The translations under genes and the position numbers were made by a program. 64,000 nt of DNA. Origin: Rhodobacteraceae bacterium UBA6197 (lineage in GTDB: Bacteria > Pseudomonadota > Alphaproteobacteria > Rhodobacterales > Rhodobacteraceae). This document shows positions 1 to 8,760 of the stretch, one piece after another. Numbering within the stretch: the stretch's first letter is position 1; the number at the start of each line of letters is the position of its first letter. The notes under the pieces were generated by a model that made no database searches, was not told the DNA's origin, and worked only from the letters and a program-made list of their open reading frames with translations. The DNA lies in assembly GCA_002422085.1 (NCBI GenBank), contig DISZ01000004.1, positions 1 to 64,000 on the forward strand, written 5' to 3'.

Positions 1-109
1 GTCATCGATCAAGACGCGATCGATTGATAGCGGCCGTCAAGGTGGTGTGAATTTCCGGATGGTCTGAGGCCATGGTCAGGCGGCTTTCACGGTTATGCTG
101 AGAATGGGG

Positions 110-405
110 TCGATCGTCGCCTTGTCGATCTGTGTCGATCTGTGCGAATCATGTAGCGGCTTGAGGTCTGCCATTCGTCGTGCTGCTCGAACAGCGCGGC
201 GCCGATCAGGCGCATGATCGAGGCTTCGGTCGCAATCGAGGGCATGACGGCCACTGGTTCGAAGGCGTGCCCGAACCCGACACCATCGCCCGGCGTTCAT
301 AGTCTTGTTCCGGCGCTCTATCGGGTTGGTGCGGTGCTGGCGAGGGAAGGCCCTGCAGGCCGGTCGCACCACGTCCTCGGAGGCTAACCTCAAGAAGCTG
401 ACGCG
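110..405 (-). pseudogene. IS256-family (Mutator) transposase, 3' remnant
   Basis: Read on the minus strand, two different frames together give the end of an IS256-type transposase. The first frame carries RAFPRQHRT followed by NPIERRNKT (the family's NPIER-N block). After a frameshift the second carries EASIMRLIGAALFEQHDEW and SSRYM, the family's closing VGAxLLEQxDEW segment. The catalytic DDE region upstream is not recognisable, so this is a decayed fragment. It is of a different subtype from the IS256 remnant at about 35 kb. Family assignment comes from remembered motifs, not a search. Confidence 0.7.
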
Positions 406-637
406 ATGCCACATATCGACAAGCTGCGTAACGCGATGATGGCGCACGACATCTGGCTCTGGAAGAAGCGCGCCATCGAGCCGTATCTGATCATCGCCAG
501 GACCGATGCGGAGCGGATGATCTTCATCAATAGGCTTCCCGATCAGGCCTGCCGCGACGCTCTGCCGGGCAATCCATGCATTGCAGAAGCCGTGGCTTGG
601 CTTCGGGTCTGGACCAACGCCAATCGGAAGGCCCGGC

Positions 638-1375
638 CTATGCCGTTTCGGGGACGGCACGCCGCGTCCTTTGATACCGCCAAATCGCGTGATCGAGACC
701 AAGCGGCGTCCAGTGATACCCGCGCCCAGTCAGTTCCCGCGACGCCAGCCGAACCAACACCGCCGCCTGTCGGGGTTCAGGCTCCTTTTCGGTTCCCAAT
801 GCACCTGCGACGAAGCGCTGGATCATCCGGTCAGGCTTGATGAGGTCATCGTCCCCCGCCAGCATACGGAAATAGTCGAAAGCAATCCCACTGCTCTGGC
901 CGGGCTGGCCCAGAATGTTCGCCTCGGCGAGCTCCAGCCGATCCGGCGTGAGGTCCGCGAAGGTGTCAATTCGGCACTGAAGCAGAGCTTCCGCAAACAG
1001 TTTGACTGCTTTCGCCTTCAATATGCCTGAAGTCGTCGATGTGCGTTGGCGGTTGCCAAAAAGCGCATGCGCCGCATCCTCGAAGTTCAGCCCGTCATAG
1101 AACGCAATCAAGTCTGTGAGGCTGTGGCTTCCGGCGCCGCGACCCTCGCGCGACGTCGCAAGGCGCGGCCAGCCCGACTTGTCGCAGAACCGCGCCACGG
1201 TGGCTTGCGTGGACGTGTAGCCGACACCGATCGAAAACACCGCGTCGATGACACAGAGCGGCAGCGAGGCATATCGGTGTTCTTCCGAGACCTCGACCGG
1301 CGCCAGACCGATTTCTTCGATGTGGTCGGCAAGCATGACGACAGCGTTGCTGTATTCTCGAGGTTGGCCCCCCAT
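638..1375 (-). CDS. Conserved hypothetical protein, helix-hairpin-helix (HhH-GPD)-like
   Basis: A 245-residue soluble protein of unknown function. The middle (about residues 145-190) has an ILGQPGQSSGIAFDYF run followed by MLAGDDDLIKPDRMIQRFV. This looks like the helix-hairpin-helix and following helix of base-excision DNA glycosylases (a glycine-rich turn, then D-x-x-x-K/H-P-D-x-x-x-x-R). The catalytic Lys/Asp of a true glycosylase cannot be assigned, so enzyme activity is not claimed. The ATG has a good Shine-Dalgarno sequence (AAGGAAAG) about 5 bases upstream. A small cysteine protein gene ends 28 bases upstream on the same strand, so the two may be co-transcribed. The frame is intact although its surroundings are decayed. 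Confidence 0.65.
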   Translation of the reverse strand: MGGQPREYSNAVVMLADHIEEIGLAPVEVSEEHRYASLPLCVIDAVFSIGVGYTSTQATVARFCDKSGWPRLATSREGRGAGSHSLTDLIAFYDGLNFEDAAHALFGNRQRTSTTSGILKAKAVKLFAEALLQCRIDTFADLTPDRLELAEANILGQPGQSSGIAFDYFRMLAGDDDLIKPDRMIQRFVAGALGTEKEPEPRQAAVLVRLASRELTGRGYHWTPLGLDHAIWRYQRTRRAVPETA

Positions 1376-1403
1376 CGCTTTCCTTGCTCTTCAGCTTTCA
1401 CCT

Positions 1404-1619
1404 TCATTGCACATCCAAATTGTCGCCGATCTGCGACAGATGCAATGCTTGCGCAGGGTGGGGCATCAAGCGTGAATGCCACTGTTCGTCTGTAGACGGA
1501 TCGACAACACAAGCCGCCACCTTTCCCTGCTCGGCCAAAAAACCACCCTGTCCGAGTTGGAAAAAATCGGTGTTCGGGTTGATAGGGAAATTGCAGACAA
1601 CACATTGAATTGCAGTCAA
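1404..1619 (-). CDS. Small CxxC protein upstream of the HhH-like gene
   Basis: A 71-residue open frame with CVVCNFPINP near the N-terminus and a third Cys near residue 37 (AACVVDPSTDEQW). The CxxC knuckle at residues 6-9 could bind metal or be a redox pair. The only in-frame start available is TTG with a weak ribosome-binding site, so the start is uncertain. It ends 28 bases before the HhH-like gene and points the same way, which is the main reason to think it is real. I do not recognise the family. It could be a chance frame. Confidence 0.4.
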   Translation of the reverse strand: MTAIQCVVCNFPINPNTDFFQLGQGGFLAEQGKVAACVVDPSTDEQWHSRLMPHPAQALHLSQIGDNLDVQ

Positions 1620-1844
1620 GAGTCTTGCCCAGGCAATCCCCCATGACTTTAGGGAGATTACCCTTTTTGCTATTTTACCCGTTTACAAGGAATTTCCAGA
1701 GACAGGATAGCTCCAGACCGGCTCCTTGGCCACTTGGCCGCGCGAAGCGTTCTTCCGATCCGGCCAGGGCCGGATTCTTTCTTTGTTTTCGAAGGTTTTG
1801 CGGGTGAGTGCTGCGCACTGGCCTCGGCGCAAGAAGGCCGAGCA

Positions 1845-2779
1845 TCAGCATGACATCGAGGCGAGCACCAGCCCCGCCCCGATGGCGCCGAGCCCGTGCA
1901 CCGATTGCAGGAAGGTTGGCAGGTATGAAGTGGGCGCGATCATTACCAGTCCCATCCCAGCCATCGCCATGTTCGATCCCGCCAGCACCGGCATCCGCCA
2001 CAGCCGCCCAACGATGATCGGCGCCGGCGCGCGGCGCTCGACCCGCACCGTCCAGGCCAGCAGCAACCCGGCGGCGGACAGCATGGTCAGGCTTTGCCTC
2101 GAACTCCAGGCCCAGGCCTGCCCGCCCTGCAACAGCGCCAGTATCAGCGTGACCGCCGTCAGAATGACCAGGATTTCCCCGGCATAATCGACCTGCGGAT
2201 TGCCGGGTTCGAAATCCTCGTGCAGGTGGCGTGCGATCAGCATCATCGCCACGCCGCCAACCGGCAGCTTGACGAGGAATATCCAGTGCCAGAAAAAATA
2301 CGCAGCGAAAGCGCCGCCAAGAAGCGGGCCGGTAATGGCAGCGATGCCCCAGACGATCAATAACCAGCCCCGCACTATACGGCGCGTTCGCGCACCGAAT
2401 AAAGATCTCCGGCCAGCGTGGTGACTGTCGCCATCGCGCCCCCGGCGCCGATCCCCTGCAGGGCGCGAAAGGCGATGAGCGAGACCATGTTCCACGACAG
2501 GGACGAAGCCGCCGAGCCAATCAGGAAGATCGCAATGCCGACCATCAGAACCGGCTTGTGCCCGTAAAGATCGGACAGTTTGCCACAGACCGGAATCGTC
2601 ACGGTCTGCGCCAGCAGATAGCTCGAAAACACCCAGGCAAACAGGCTGAAGCCGCCCAGATCGGCGACGATCTGCGGAATCGCGGTGGAAACGATGGTGG
2701 TGCCCATCGCCGCCAGCATCATCGTGCACATCAACCGCCAGCAGAACCAGCCCGCGCCGGTCGGATTTAATATCGTCAC
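1845..2779 (-). pseudogene. DHA2-family MFS multidrug exporter, frameshifted and truncated
   Basis: An EmrB/QacA-like drug:proton antiporter gene in two pieces. The N-terminal piece (2779 down to about 2385) has the family hallmarks TTIVSTAIPQIVADLGG (TM1), the loop motif GKLSDLYGHKPVLMVG, and RALQGIGAGGAM, ending at VRERAV and a stop. A one-base shift then resumes with VRGWLLIVWGIAAITGPLLGG (antiporter motif C) and runs through several more membrane segments to a stop near 1845. Only about 310 of the roughly 480-510 residues usual for the family remain, so the last third is gone. This appears to be a dead gene. A sequencing error could explain the shift but not the missing C-terminus. Confidence 0.8.
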
Positions 2780-3620
2780 GCATTGTCTTGGCCAAATTTC
2801 CCGGCGCTGGCGGTAGCCGGGGCGGCATCCCGGCTGGCCACCGGGTCATGAGGGGCCAAACGTCGTGGGGCTGCAAAGCGCATGCCCCCCCGATCTGCGC
2901 CGGTCAGAAGGCGGGCGTGTCGGTGCCGCCGGCGGGCCGGGGCTGTCGCTTCCTCGGGTTCAGGAAAACCCTTCGACCGCAAGCGCGCCGGGAAAATCCG
3001 CATATGAGGAGCCGGCGGGCAGGCGCCCGCCATGATGCAGGGTTTCATGATCGAATTCGCCGTGAGGGTTGCGTAACGGCCCCTTGCAAAAACATGGCGC
3101 CAACGCATTGATTGCATTTGATGGTTTTGCCTTTGTGGCGGGCTTCGGCCCCGCCACTTGCCCCGCTGCAAACATCTGAAACCGCCCTGAGGGGCAGGTA
3201 TTCTTCCGTGTTGTCAAAAGGGTTTGCGTGCTCCACCGAACTTCATCGTCGCGCCGCCGGGCGTCAGTCGGGCTCAGAATGGCCTCAGTCTTGGTTCGGG
3301 AAAAAATCGCCCGTTCCGGTTCGGCCCTATTTTCCTGTGCTTTTTCAAAATCCTGCCCTTGAACCTTGCCAAAACCCCGACGCGCGATCCGAACGACATC
3401 GATGGCAACATGGACAGGGCACGCAGTGGGCGCGTTGCCCGGGATGCGCGCGTGAACGAGCGGATTTGTGGTGTTGGTTCGCTACTTGTCGCGCTACGCA
3501 AGGTAGCCATGGTTTGAAATGGGGCCGAGGTCTGGCGTACTGGACAAAGCGGACGTTGGTGAAAACTCCGGTTTGTCGTAAACTGATGCGAACTGGAGCC
3601 GATCGCACTGGAGCCAACAG
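2780..3620. other. Intergenic, no gene supported
   Basis: About 840 bases between the dead MFS gene and the VOC gene. Open frames here on both strands have no recognisable motifs, poor starts and arginine/serine/proline-rich composition typical of antisense or out-of-frame reading in GC-rich DNA. I see no tRNA, repeat or clear terminator. A 9-base direct repeat (ACTGGAGCC) sits just upstream of the VOC start. Confidence 0.5.
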
Positions 3621-4100
3621 ATGACGATTCCAAGCAACCGAATTTGCCTGATGCTGAACAAGGACGCCGAGGCAGCGGCGGCCTTCTATGCCGAGATCTT
3701 CCCTGACAGCTCGGTCGAAAGTGTAGAGTATTCTCCTAGTGACAACCCGTCCGGCAGCGCAGGTGAGGTGTTGGTTGTGCAATTCACCGTGCTGGGTATT
3801 CCGTGCATCGGAGTCAACGGAGGGCCGTATTTTCAGCACAGTCAGGCTTTCTCGTTTCAGGTTGCTACCGATACACAAGCGGAAACGGACGCATATTGGG
3901 ATGCCATAGTTGGCAACGGTGGCGAAGAAAGCATGTGTGGATGGTGCAAGGACAAATGGGGGGTTTCATGGCAAATCACCCCTCGCACGCTGACCGAGGC
4001 GATGGCGGCCGGAGGCGCAGAGGCCAAACGAGCTTTTGATGCCATGATGCAGATGAAGAAGATCGACATCGCTGCAATCAATGCCGCCCGAAAAGGCTAG
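3621..4100 (+). CDS. VOC-superfamily protein (3-demethylubiquinone-9 3-methyltransferase domain / PhnB-like)
   Basis: A 159-residue cytosolic protein of the vicinal-oxygen-chelate fold. It opens with the typical first strand and helix (CLMLNKDAEAAAAFYAEIFP), then a GEVLVVQFTVLGIPCIGVNGG strand pair, a FSFQVATDTQAETDAYWDAI helix, the CGWCKDKWGVSWQITP segment diagnostic of this subfamily, and a C-terminal MMxMKKIDIAAINAA helix. Members are widespread and often of unknown substrate despite the methyltransferase name, and no quinone role is implied. It stands alone between decayed genes. Length fits the family (about 150-165 residues). The ATG follows a GGAG-type site. Confidence 0.9.
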   Translation: MTIPSNRICLMLNKDAEAAAAFYAEIFPDSSVESVEYSPSDNPSGSAGEVLVVQFTVLGIPCIGVNGGPYFQHSQAFSFQVATDTQAETDAYWDAIVGNGGEESMCGWCKDKWGVSWQITPRTLTEAMAAGGAEAKRAFDAMMQMKKIDIAAINAARKG

Positions 4101-4257
4101 GGTGAACTGGCTTGGCGACGGAGGTAAGGGCGCTGATCCGACGCCTTTCTCTTTTCGTCGGGCGTCCGCCTTACTGTAAAAAAGCCTGCGCTCGAGTCCG
4201 TTCCTCAAAATGCCCGAGCCCGAGACGAACTGACCCTCCATTCAACACCCGTCCAGG

Positions 4258-4425
4258 CTACTCGGCGCATGGCAGCTCCGCCGCGCCGCAAAGGTCGCAG
4301 ATCAACAACACCGTGGGCTCGCGCCGCCGGACCAGACGCCCGGGAACCGCCGACGAGAGCCCTGCCAGCCGGATCACGCGGCTGACGCGGCGGTCGGAGA
4401 TGCCTTCCTCTCTGGCCAATCGGCG
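4258..4425 (-). pseudogene. Site-specific recombinase C-terminal fragment (HTH remnant)
   Basis: On the minus strand the segment REEGISDRRVSRVIRLAGLS, followed by VPGRLVRRREPT, resembles the C-terminal helix-turn-helix found in alphaproteobacterial serine-recombinase/invertase-type proteins (a re-EIARREGxSxRYVSRILRLAFLSP-like pattern recalled from the family). There is no intact start or catalytic domain around it, so at most it is a relic. It lies just downstream of the excisionase-like relic. A chance similarity cannot be excluded. Confidence 0.35.
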
Positions 4426-4544
4426 CTGGTGTTGACGTGGCCGCGCTCCATGGCGATCTCGATCTCCTTGAGCGAGAGGATGCAATCGCGCCCAAGCCCT
4501 CATGTCGGAGATCGCACGCCAACTCGGCTTTGCCGACGGCGAAC

Positions 4545-4705
4545 CTGGAAAGCCGCATCGCGCGCCGCCTTTCGATGTGCGCGGCGCTCAGCTTGAAGTG
4601 TCGTGGGCCTTCCTGGGCCCAACGCCAGCGCTCAAGTGTCTGGTGGCCGATCTTTCAACGGGCGGCCAGTTCGATCTGACTCAGGCAGACTTCGCATATT
4701 TTCAC
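4545..4705 (-). pseudogene. Excisionase-like (MerR-type HTH) DNA-binding gene with in-frame TGA
   Basis: From GTG at 4705 the minus strand reads VKICEVCLSQIELAAR, stop, then KIGHQTLERWRWAQEGP followed by FKLSAAHIE. This matches the start of small excisionase-like proteins found in mobile elements, where LSQxELAxRWxISPRTLERWRW is followed by a GPxYxKxGG segment. The stop (TGA at 4657-4655) falls exactly where the family has tryptophan, so one TGG-to-TGA change would explain it. Downstream similarity fades. It is the relic of an integrative element or toxin-antitoxin neighbourhood. Confidence 0.5.
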
Positions 4706-5475
4706 CTTTTTTGCGCAACGCATTTTAGTCGCAGCAGAACAAAGGCGTGAGAGAAACGCCTATTCGAGTCGCTGGGTTGCGCGCTCAGAGGCTATGCCCG
4801 AAACAGGCGGAGCGGGAGTGAAATGGCGCGCGCCATCGAAGTCGCGTCGGATGCTTCGGCATAAAGCGGGAGCCATAGGCATGCGGCCGGACGCTTTTCT
4901 CAGGATTGTCGGGATTCGTGTGGCATTCAGACTCGCTCCGAATTGCCGAATCCGACGAATTGAAGCGCGAGTCATCGCCTCTGTCCCTTTCCCGTGAGAA
5001 AGCGTTTCCCCGTCAGGCTACGGCTTGATTTCTTGCGTTGTTTTCAAGAGGTATGCGAACGCGCTGAAATGGGGGCGGCAGGTATCTGGCACCAAGCAGG
5101 TATCTGGCACCAAACTGTCCCGGATACCCGCGCCATGTCGATGCCGGACACCCTGTTGCCGGACAGTCCTCGCCGGAAAGCCCTCGCAGTAACTGGCCGT
5201 CAATTGCATTGACAGGATTGCACGGCCAGCGTGGCTCTTGACGTCGGTGGACAAGATCACCTTGCGGCACGTCAACGCCGGCCAACACAGCCGGTTGTCC
5301 GAAGGGCGCACCACGACATCCCGAGGCGCGTTGTTGACGACCCGGAACCTGGGCAAAGCAGATTTGGTGCCTGACGCGCAGCTTTTGAGTTACATTTTCA
5401 AAACATGGAGTTATTCAGGTAGGAAAGAAAGCGGATCAAGAGTTCGCGCAACAGGGACCGGGAGGAGCCTACGAC
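4706..5475. other. Intergenic upstream of the liv operon
   Basis: About 770 bases with no frame I can support. It contains the 18-base tandem repeat at 5078-5113. The end carries a strong Shine-Dalgarno sequence (GGGAGGAG) for livH. Any promoter of the liv operon must lie here, but no convincing -35/-10 pair stands out. Confidence 0.5.
5078..5113. repeat. Perfect 18-bp tandem duplication
   Basis: The unit GCAGGTATCTGGCACCAA occurs twice back to back without mismatch. It lies about 360 bases upstream of livH in DNA without genes. It could be slippage, a regulatory duplication, or a relic of a mobile-element end. Confidence 0.8.
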
Positions 5476-6405
5476 ATGGAGTATTTCGTTCAGCAACTGA
5501 TCAACGGGCTGACGCTTGGATCAATCTATGGCCTGATCGCCATCGGCTATACGATGGTTTATGGCATCATCGGCATGATCAACTTCGCGCATGGCGACGT
5601 ATTCATGATCGGGGCCTTCATCTCGCTGGCGGTGTTCCTGGTCCTGACCACTGTTTTCGGGGTCACGTTCCTGCCGATCGTGCTGTTTCTAGCGTTGGTC
5701 GTGTCAATGCTGTTCACCTCATTCTGGGGCTGGACGATCGAGAGGTTGGCCTACCGACCCTTGCGCGGATCGTTCCGGCTGGCCCCGCTGATCACGGCCA
5801 TCGGCATGTCGATCGTGTTGCAGAACTTCGTGCAGGTGACCCAGGGCGCGCGTGTCAAGCCGCTGCCGCCGCAAATTCAGGGCGGGGTCGAGCTGATGAG
5901 CGGGTCGGTCGATGGCACAACGATCAACGCGCAGCTGTCGTATATGCAGATGATCATCATCGGGACGACTTTTGTGCTGATGGTGGCCTTCTCGCTGCTG
6001 ATTTCGAGAACCTCGCTCGGTCGGTCACAGCGTGCCTGCGAGCAAGACCGCAAGATGGCCTCGCTTCTGGGGGTCAACGTGGATCGCACGATTTCGCTGA
6101 CCTTCATCATGGGGGCGGCGCTGGCGGCGGTGGCGGGTCTGATGTTCATGCTGCTCTATGGGGTGATCGACTTCTACATCGGCTTTCTTGCCGGGGTTAA
6201 GGCGTTCACCGCCGCCGTGCTGGGCGGCATCGGGTCGCTTCCGGGGGCCATGCTGGGGGGCCTGCTGATCGGGCTGATCGAAGTGTTCTGGTCTGCCTAT
6301 TTCACTGTGGAATACAAGGATGTGGCCGCCTTCTCGATCCTTGCCATCGTGTTGATTTTCATGCCCTCCGGTCTGTTGGGCAAGCCCGAGATCGAGAAGG
6401 TCTGA
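5476..6405 (+). CDS. livH: Branched-chain amino acid ABC transporter permease LivH
   Basis: A 309-residue inner-membrane permease, first subunit of a HAAT-type importer. Recognisable LivH segments are the start LINGLTLGSIYGLIAIGYTM, then MINFAHGDVFMIGAF (the conserved NFAHG block), YRPLRGSFRLAPLITAIGMS, and the EAA-loop region around residues 185-205 (RACEQDRKMASLLGV) that contacts the ATPases. It ends with ILGGIGSLPGAMLGG-like and VLIFMPSGLLG segments. About eight membrane helices are evident. The ATG is preceded by GGGAGGAG. It is the first gene of livH-livM-livG-livF, and its TGA shares one base with the livM ATG. Confidence 0.97.
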   Translation: MEYFVQQLINGLTLGSIYGLIAIGYTMVYGIIGMINFAHGDVFMIGAFISLAVFLVLTTVFGVTFLPIVLFLALVVSMLFTSFWGWTIERLAYRPLRGSFRLAPLITAIGMSIVLQNFVQVTQGARVKPLPPQIQGGVELMSGSVDGTTINAQLSYMQMIIIGTTFVLMVAFSLLISRTSLGRSQRACEQDRKMASLLGVNVDRTISLTFIMGAALAAVAGLMFMLLYGVIDFYIGFLAGVKAFTAAVLGGIGSLPGAMLGGLLIGLIEVFWSAYFTVEYKDVAAFSILAIVLIFMPSGLLGKPEIEKV

Positions 6406-7796
6406 TGTCCGGGCCAGGGCTAGTGTCGGCCGCAAGGACACCGAACGCATCTCAGGGTGCAGAAAGCCGCATGACCCGCGCCCTGCGGGAAGCATCTATC
6501 GCTGGTGCCTTGGCCGGTGTGCTGGGCTTCTTCTTTCTCGCCTTGCGCACCGACATCGTCACCGGCGGACTGGAGGTCACCACCCGCTGGGGCCTGTGGT
6601 TTACCGCCATCGCCATCGTCTTTGCGGGTCGGCTGGCGCTGAACCTGTTCTGGTTTGGCCACAGCTACGGTGCGGGCAAGACCGCCGGGCGCAAGATCAC
6701 GCGCCTTCTTCCGTCGAGCAAGATCGTGGGGCGCGTGGCCTTGGCCTTTGCGCTGATCCTGCCATTCTTCTTCATGGTGCTGTTTCCCAACCGAGACCGC
6801 CAGTATATCGACCTTTCGATCCTGATCATGACCTACATCATGCTGGGCTGGGGGCTGAACATCGTCGTGGGCCTTGCCGGGCTGCTGGACCTTGGCTATG
6901 TCGCGTTCTACGCGGTGGGGGCCTATTCCTTTGGCCTTTCGGCGCAGTATCTGGGCTTTGGCTTCTGGACCGCACTGCCGATGGCGGGGCTGTTGGCCGC
7001 GACCTGGGGGCTGATACTGGGCTTTCCGGTGTTGCGCCTGCGCGGAGATTATCTGGCGATCGTGACACTGGCGTTCGGCGAGATGATCCGCGTGGTGCTG
7101 ATCAACTGGAAGTCCTTTACCGGGGGCCCGGACGGCGTATCCGGCATCCCCAAGCCCACCTTCTTCGGGTTGGAGATTGGCCGCGGTTCGGGCAGCTTTG
7201 GCGATGTGTTCGGTCTTCCCTACGAGCCAATCCACCGCTTTGTATACCTGTATTACATCATTCTGGCGCTGGCGCTGCTGACAAACTTTGTCACCATGCG
7301 CCTGCGCCGCCTGCCCATCGGCCGCGCCTGGGAGGCCTTGCGCGAGGATGAAATCGCCTGCCGGTCCCTGGGTATCAACACCCGCAACACCAAACTCAGC
7401 GCATTTTCCACCGGGGCGATGTTCGCGGGCTTTGCGGGATCGTTCTTTGCCACAAGGCAGGGCTTCATCTCGCCTGAAAGCTTCACCTTCCTTGAATCGG
7501 CCATCATCCTGGCCATCGTGGTTCTGGGCGGACTTGGCAGCCAGATCGGCATCGTGATCGCCTCGGTCGTGATGATTGGCGGGATCGAATTGTTGCGCAA
7601 CCTCGACTTTCTCAAGCAGATCTTCGGCCCGTCGTTCGAACCTGCCGAATACCGCATGTTGATTTTCGGACTGGCGATGGTCGTCATCATGGTGTGGAAA
7701 CCAAGGGGGCTTGTGTCGACGCGCGAACCCTCGGCCACGCTGAAAGAGAAAAAGCTGATTGGCGCCGATCAGATTGCGCAAGGGGAGGGGCATTGA
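6405..7796 (+). CDS. livM: Branched-chain amino acid ABC transporter permease LivM
   Basis: A 463-residue second permease of the same importer, with about ten membrane segments. Key blocks are MLGWGLNIVVGLAGLLDLGYVAFYAVGAY, the segment LRGDYLAIVTLAFGEMIR, and the EAA-type loop RAWEALREDEIACRSLGINT, followed by FFATRQGFISPESF and VVLGGLGSQIG near the end. The N-terminus is longer than the classic LivM core, carrying about 40 extra residues plus two extra helices. The first ATG overlaps the livH stop and has GAGAAGG 7 bases upstream. An internal ATG at 6471 is a possible alternative. Confidence 0.96.
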   Translation: MSGPGLVSAARTPNASQGAESRMTRALREASIAGALAGVLGFFFLALRTDIVTGGLEVTTRWGLWFTAIAIVFAGRLALNLFWFGHSYGAGKTAGRKITRLLPSSKIVGRVALAFALILPFFFMVLFPNRDRQYIDLSILIMTYIMLGWGLNIVVGLAGLLDLGYVAFYAVGAYSFGLSAQYLGFGFWTALPMAGLLAATWGLILGFPVLRLRGDYLAIVTLAFGEMIRVVLINWKSFTGGPDGVSGIPKPTFFGLEIGRGSGSFGDVFGLPYEPIHRFVYLYYIILALALLTNFVTMRLRRLPIGRAWEALREDEIACRSLGINTRNTKLSAFSTGAMFAGFAGSFFATRQGFISPESFTFLESAIILAIVVLGGLGSQIGIVIASVVMIGGIELLRNLDFLKQIFGPSFEPAEYRMLIFGLAMVVIMVWKPRGLVSTREPSATLKEKKLIGADQIAQGEGH

Positions 7797-7797
7797 C

Positions 7798-8760
7798 GTG
7801 ACCACACAAACTCAATCCCTCTACCGCTGGAAAGACGATCCCGTGCTGACGGTCGAGCATCTGTCGATGCGTTTTGGCGGTCTTCTGGCGATCAATGACC
7901 TGTCGTTCGAGGTCGGTCGCGGCGATATCACTGCGCTGATCGGCCCGAATGGCGCCGGCAAGACCACGGTGTTCAACTGTGTCACCGGCTTTTACAAACC
8001 GACCGAGGGGCGCATTGTCGCCCGTCACGGCAAGGGTGCGCAGACCGAGGCGGTCGATCACGCCACCCGCACCGGCAAACGCTGGCACAAGTCGGGCGAA
8101 GGGGCGGTATTCCTGCTGGAGCGCATGCCCGACCACGAAATCTCGCAAAAGGCCAAGGTCGCCCGCACCTTCCAGAACATCCGCCTGTTTGGCGGGATGA
8201 CGGTGCTGGAAAACCTGCTGGTGGCGCAGCACAACACGCTGATGGTCGCCTCGGGCTATACCGTGGGGGGAATCCTTGGGCTGCCCTCGTTCAAGAAAGC
8301 GGAAAAGGCGGCGATCAAGAAGGCGGTCTATTGGCTGGAACATGTGGGACTTGTGGACCGCGCCGACGACGCGGCGGGTGATCTGCCGTACGGCGATCAG
8401 CGGCGGCTGGAAATCGCGCGCGCCATGTGCCTGGACCCGCAGGTTCTGTGCCTCGATGAACCGGCGGCCGGACTGAACCCGCGCGAATCCGCCGATCTGA
8501 ACATGTTCTTGCGGTATATCCGCGATACGCACGGCACCTCGATCCTGCTGATCGAGCATGACATGGGGGTGGTCATGGAAATCTCGGATCATGTTGTCGT
8601 GCTGGATTACGGCGTGAAGATCTCGGATGGCGACGCGGCGGCGGTCAAGAACGACCCCAAGGTGATCGCGGCCTATCTGGGCGTGGATGACGAGGCGGAA
8701 ATCGACGTGCCCGAGGTGCGACAGGATCTGTCCGGCGCAAAGGGGGTCCCCCATGAGTGA
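7798..8760 (+). CDS. livG: Branched-chain amino acid ABC transporter ATP-binding protein LivG
   Basis: A 320-residue cytoplasmic ATPase pairing with LivF. Walker A is GPNGAGKT (about residues 49-56), the signature region reads LPYGDQRRLEIARA, Walker B is VLCLDEPAAGLNP, and the H-loop is LLIEHDMGVVM. An insert of about 35 residues after TGFYKPTEGRI (KGAQTEAVDHATRTGKRWHK) makes it longer than E. coli LivG (255). I chose the GTG at 7798 because it lies one base after the livM stop and has AGGGGAGGGG directly upstream. An upstream ATG at 7759 would lie inside livM without a ribosome-binding site. Confidence 0.95.
   Translation: MTTQTQSLYRWKDDPVLTVEHLSMRFGGLLAINDLSFEVGRGDITALIGPNGAGKTTVFNCVTGFYKPTEGRIVARHGKGAQTEAVDHATRTGKRWHKSGEGAVFLLERMPDHEISQKAKVARTFQNIRLFGGMTVLENLLVAQHNTLMVASGYTVGGILGLPSFKKAEKAAIKKAVYWLEHVGLVDRADDAAGDLPYGDQRRLEIARAMCLDPQVLCLDEPAAGLNPRESADLNMFLRYIRDTHGTSILLIEHDMGVVMEISDHVVVLDYGVKISDGDAAAVKNDPKVIAAYLGVDDEAEIDVPEVRQDLSGAKGVPHE

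Noticed and set aside
406..840. 144-codon + strand frame starting MPHIDKLRNAMM
   Set aside because: The first 70 residues look protein-like, but the second half is antisense to the HhH-like gene and no family was recognised. Not listed as a gene.
4258..4320. Fur/Zur-like CDLCGA motif on the - strand
   Set aside because: Only one short CxxC with nothing else of the Fur fold; better explained as the tail of a recombinase relic.
4502..4620. AraC-like HTH reading (MSEIARQLGFADGE) on the + strand
   Set aside because: The match is short and needs a frameshift. The opposite strand here gives a better, longer match to an excisionase-like protein.
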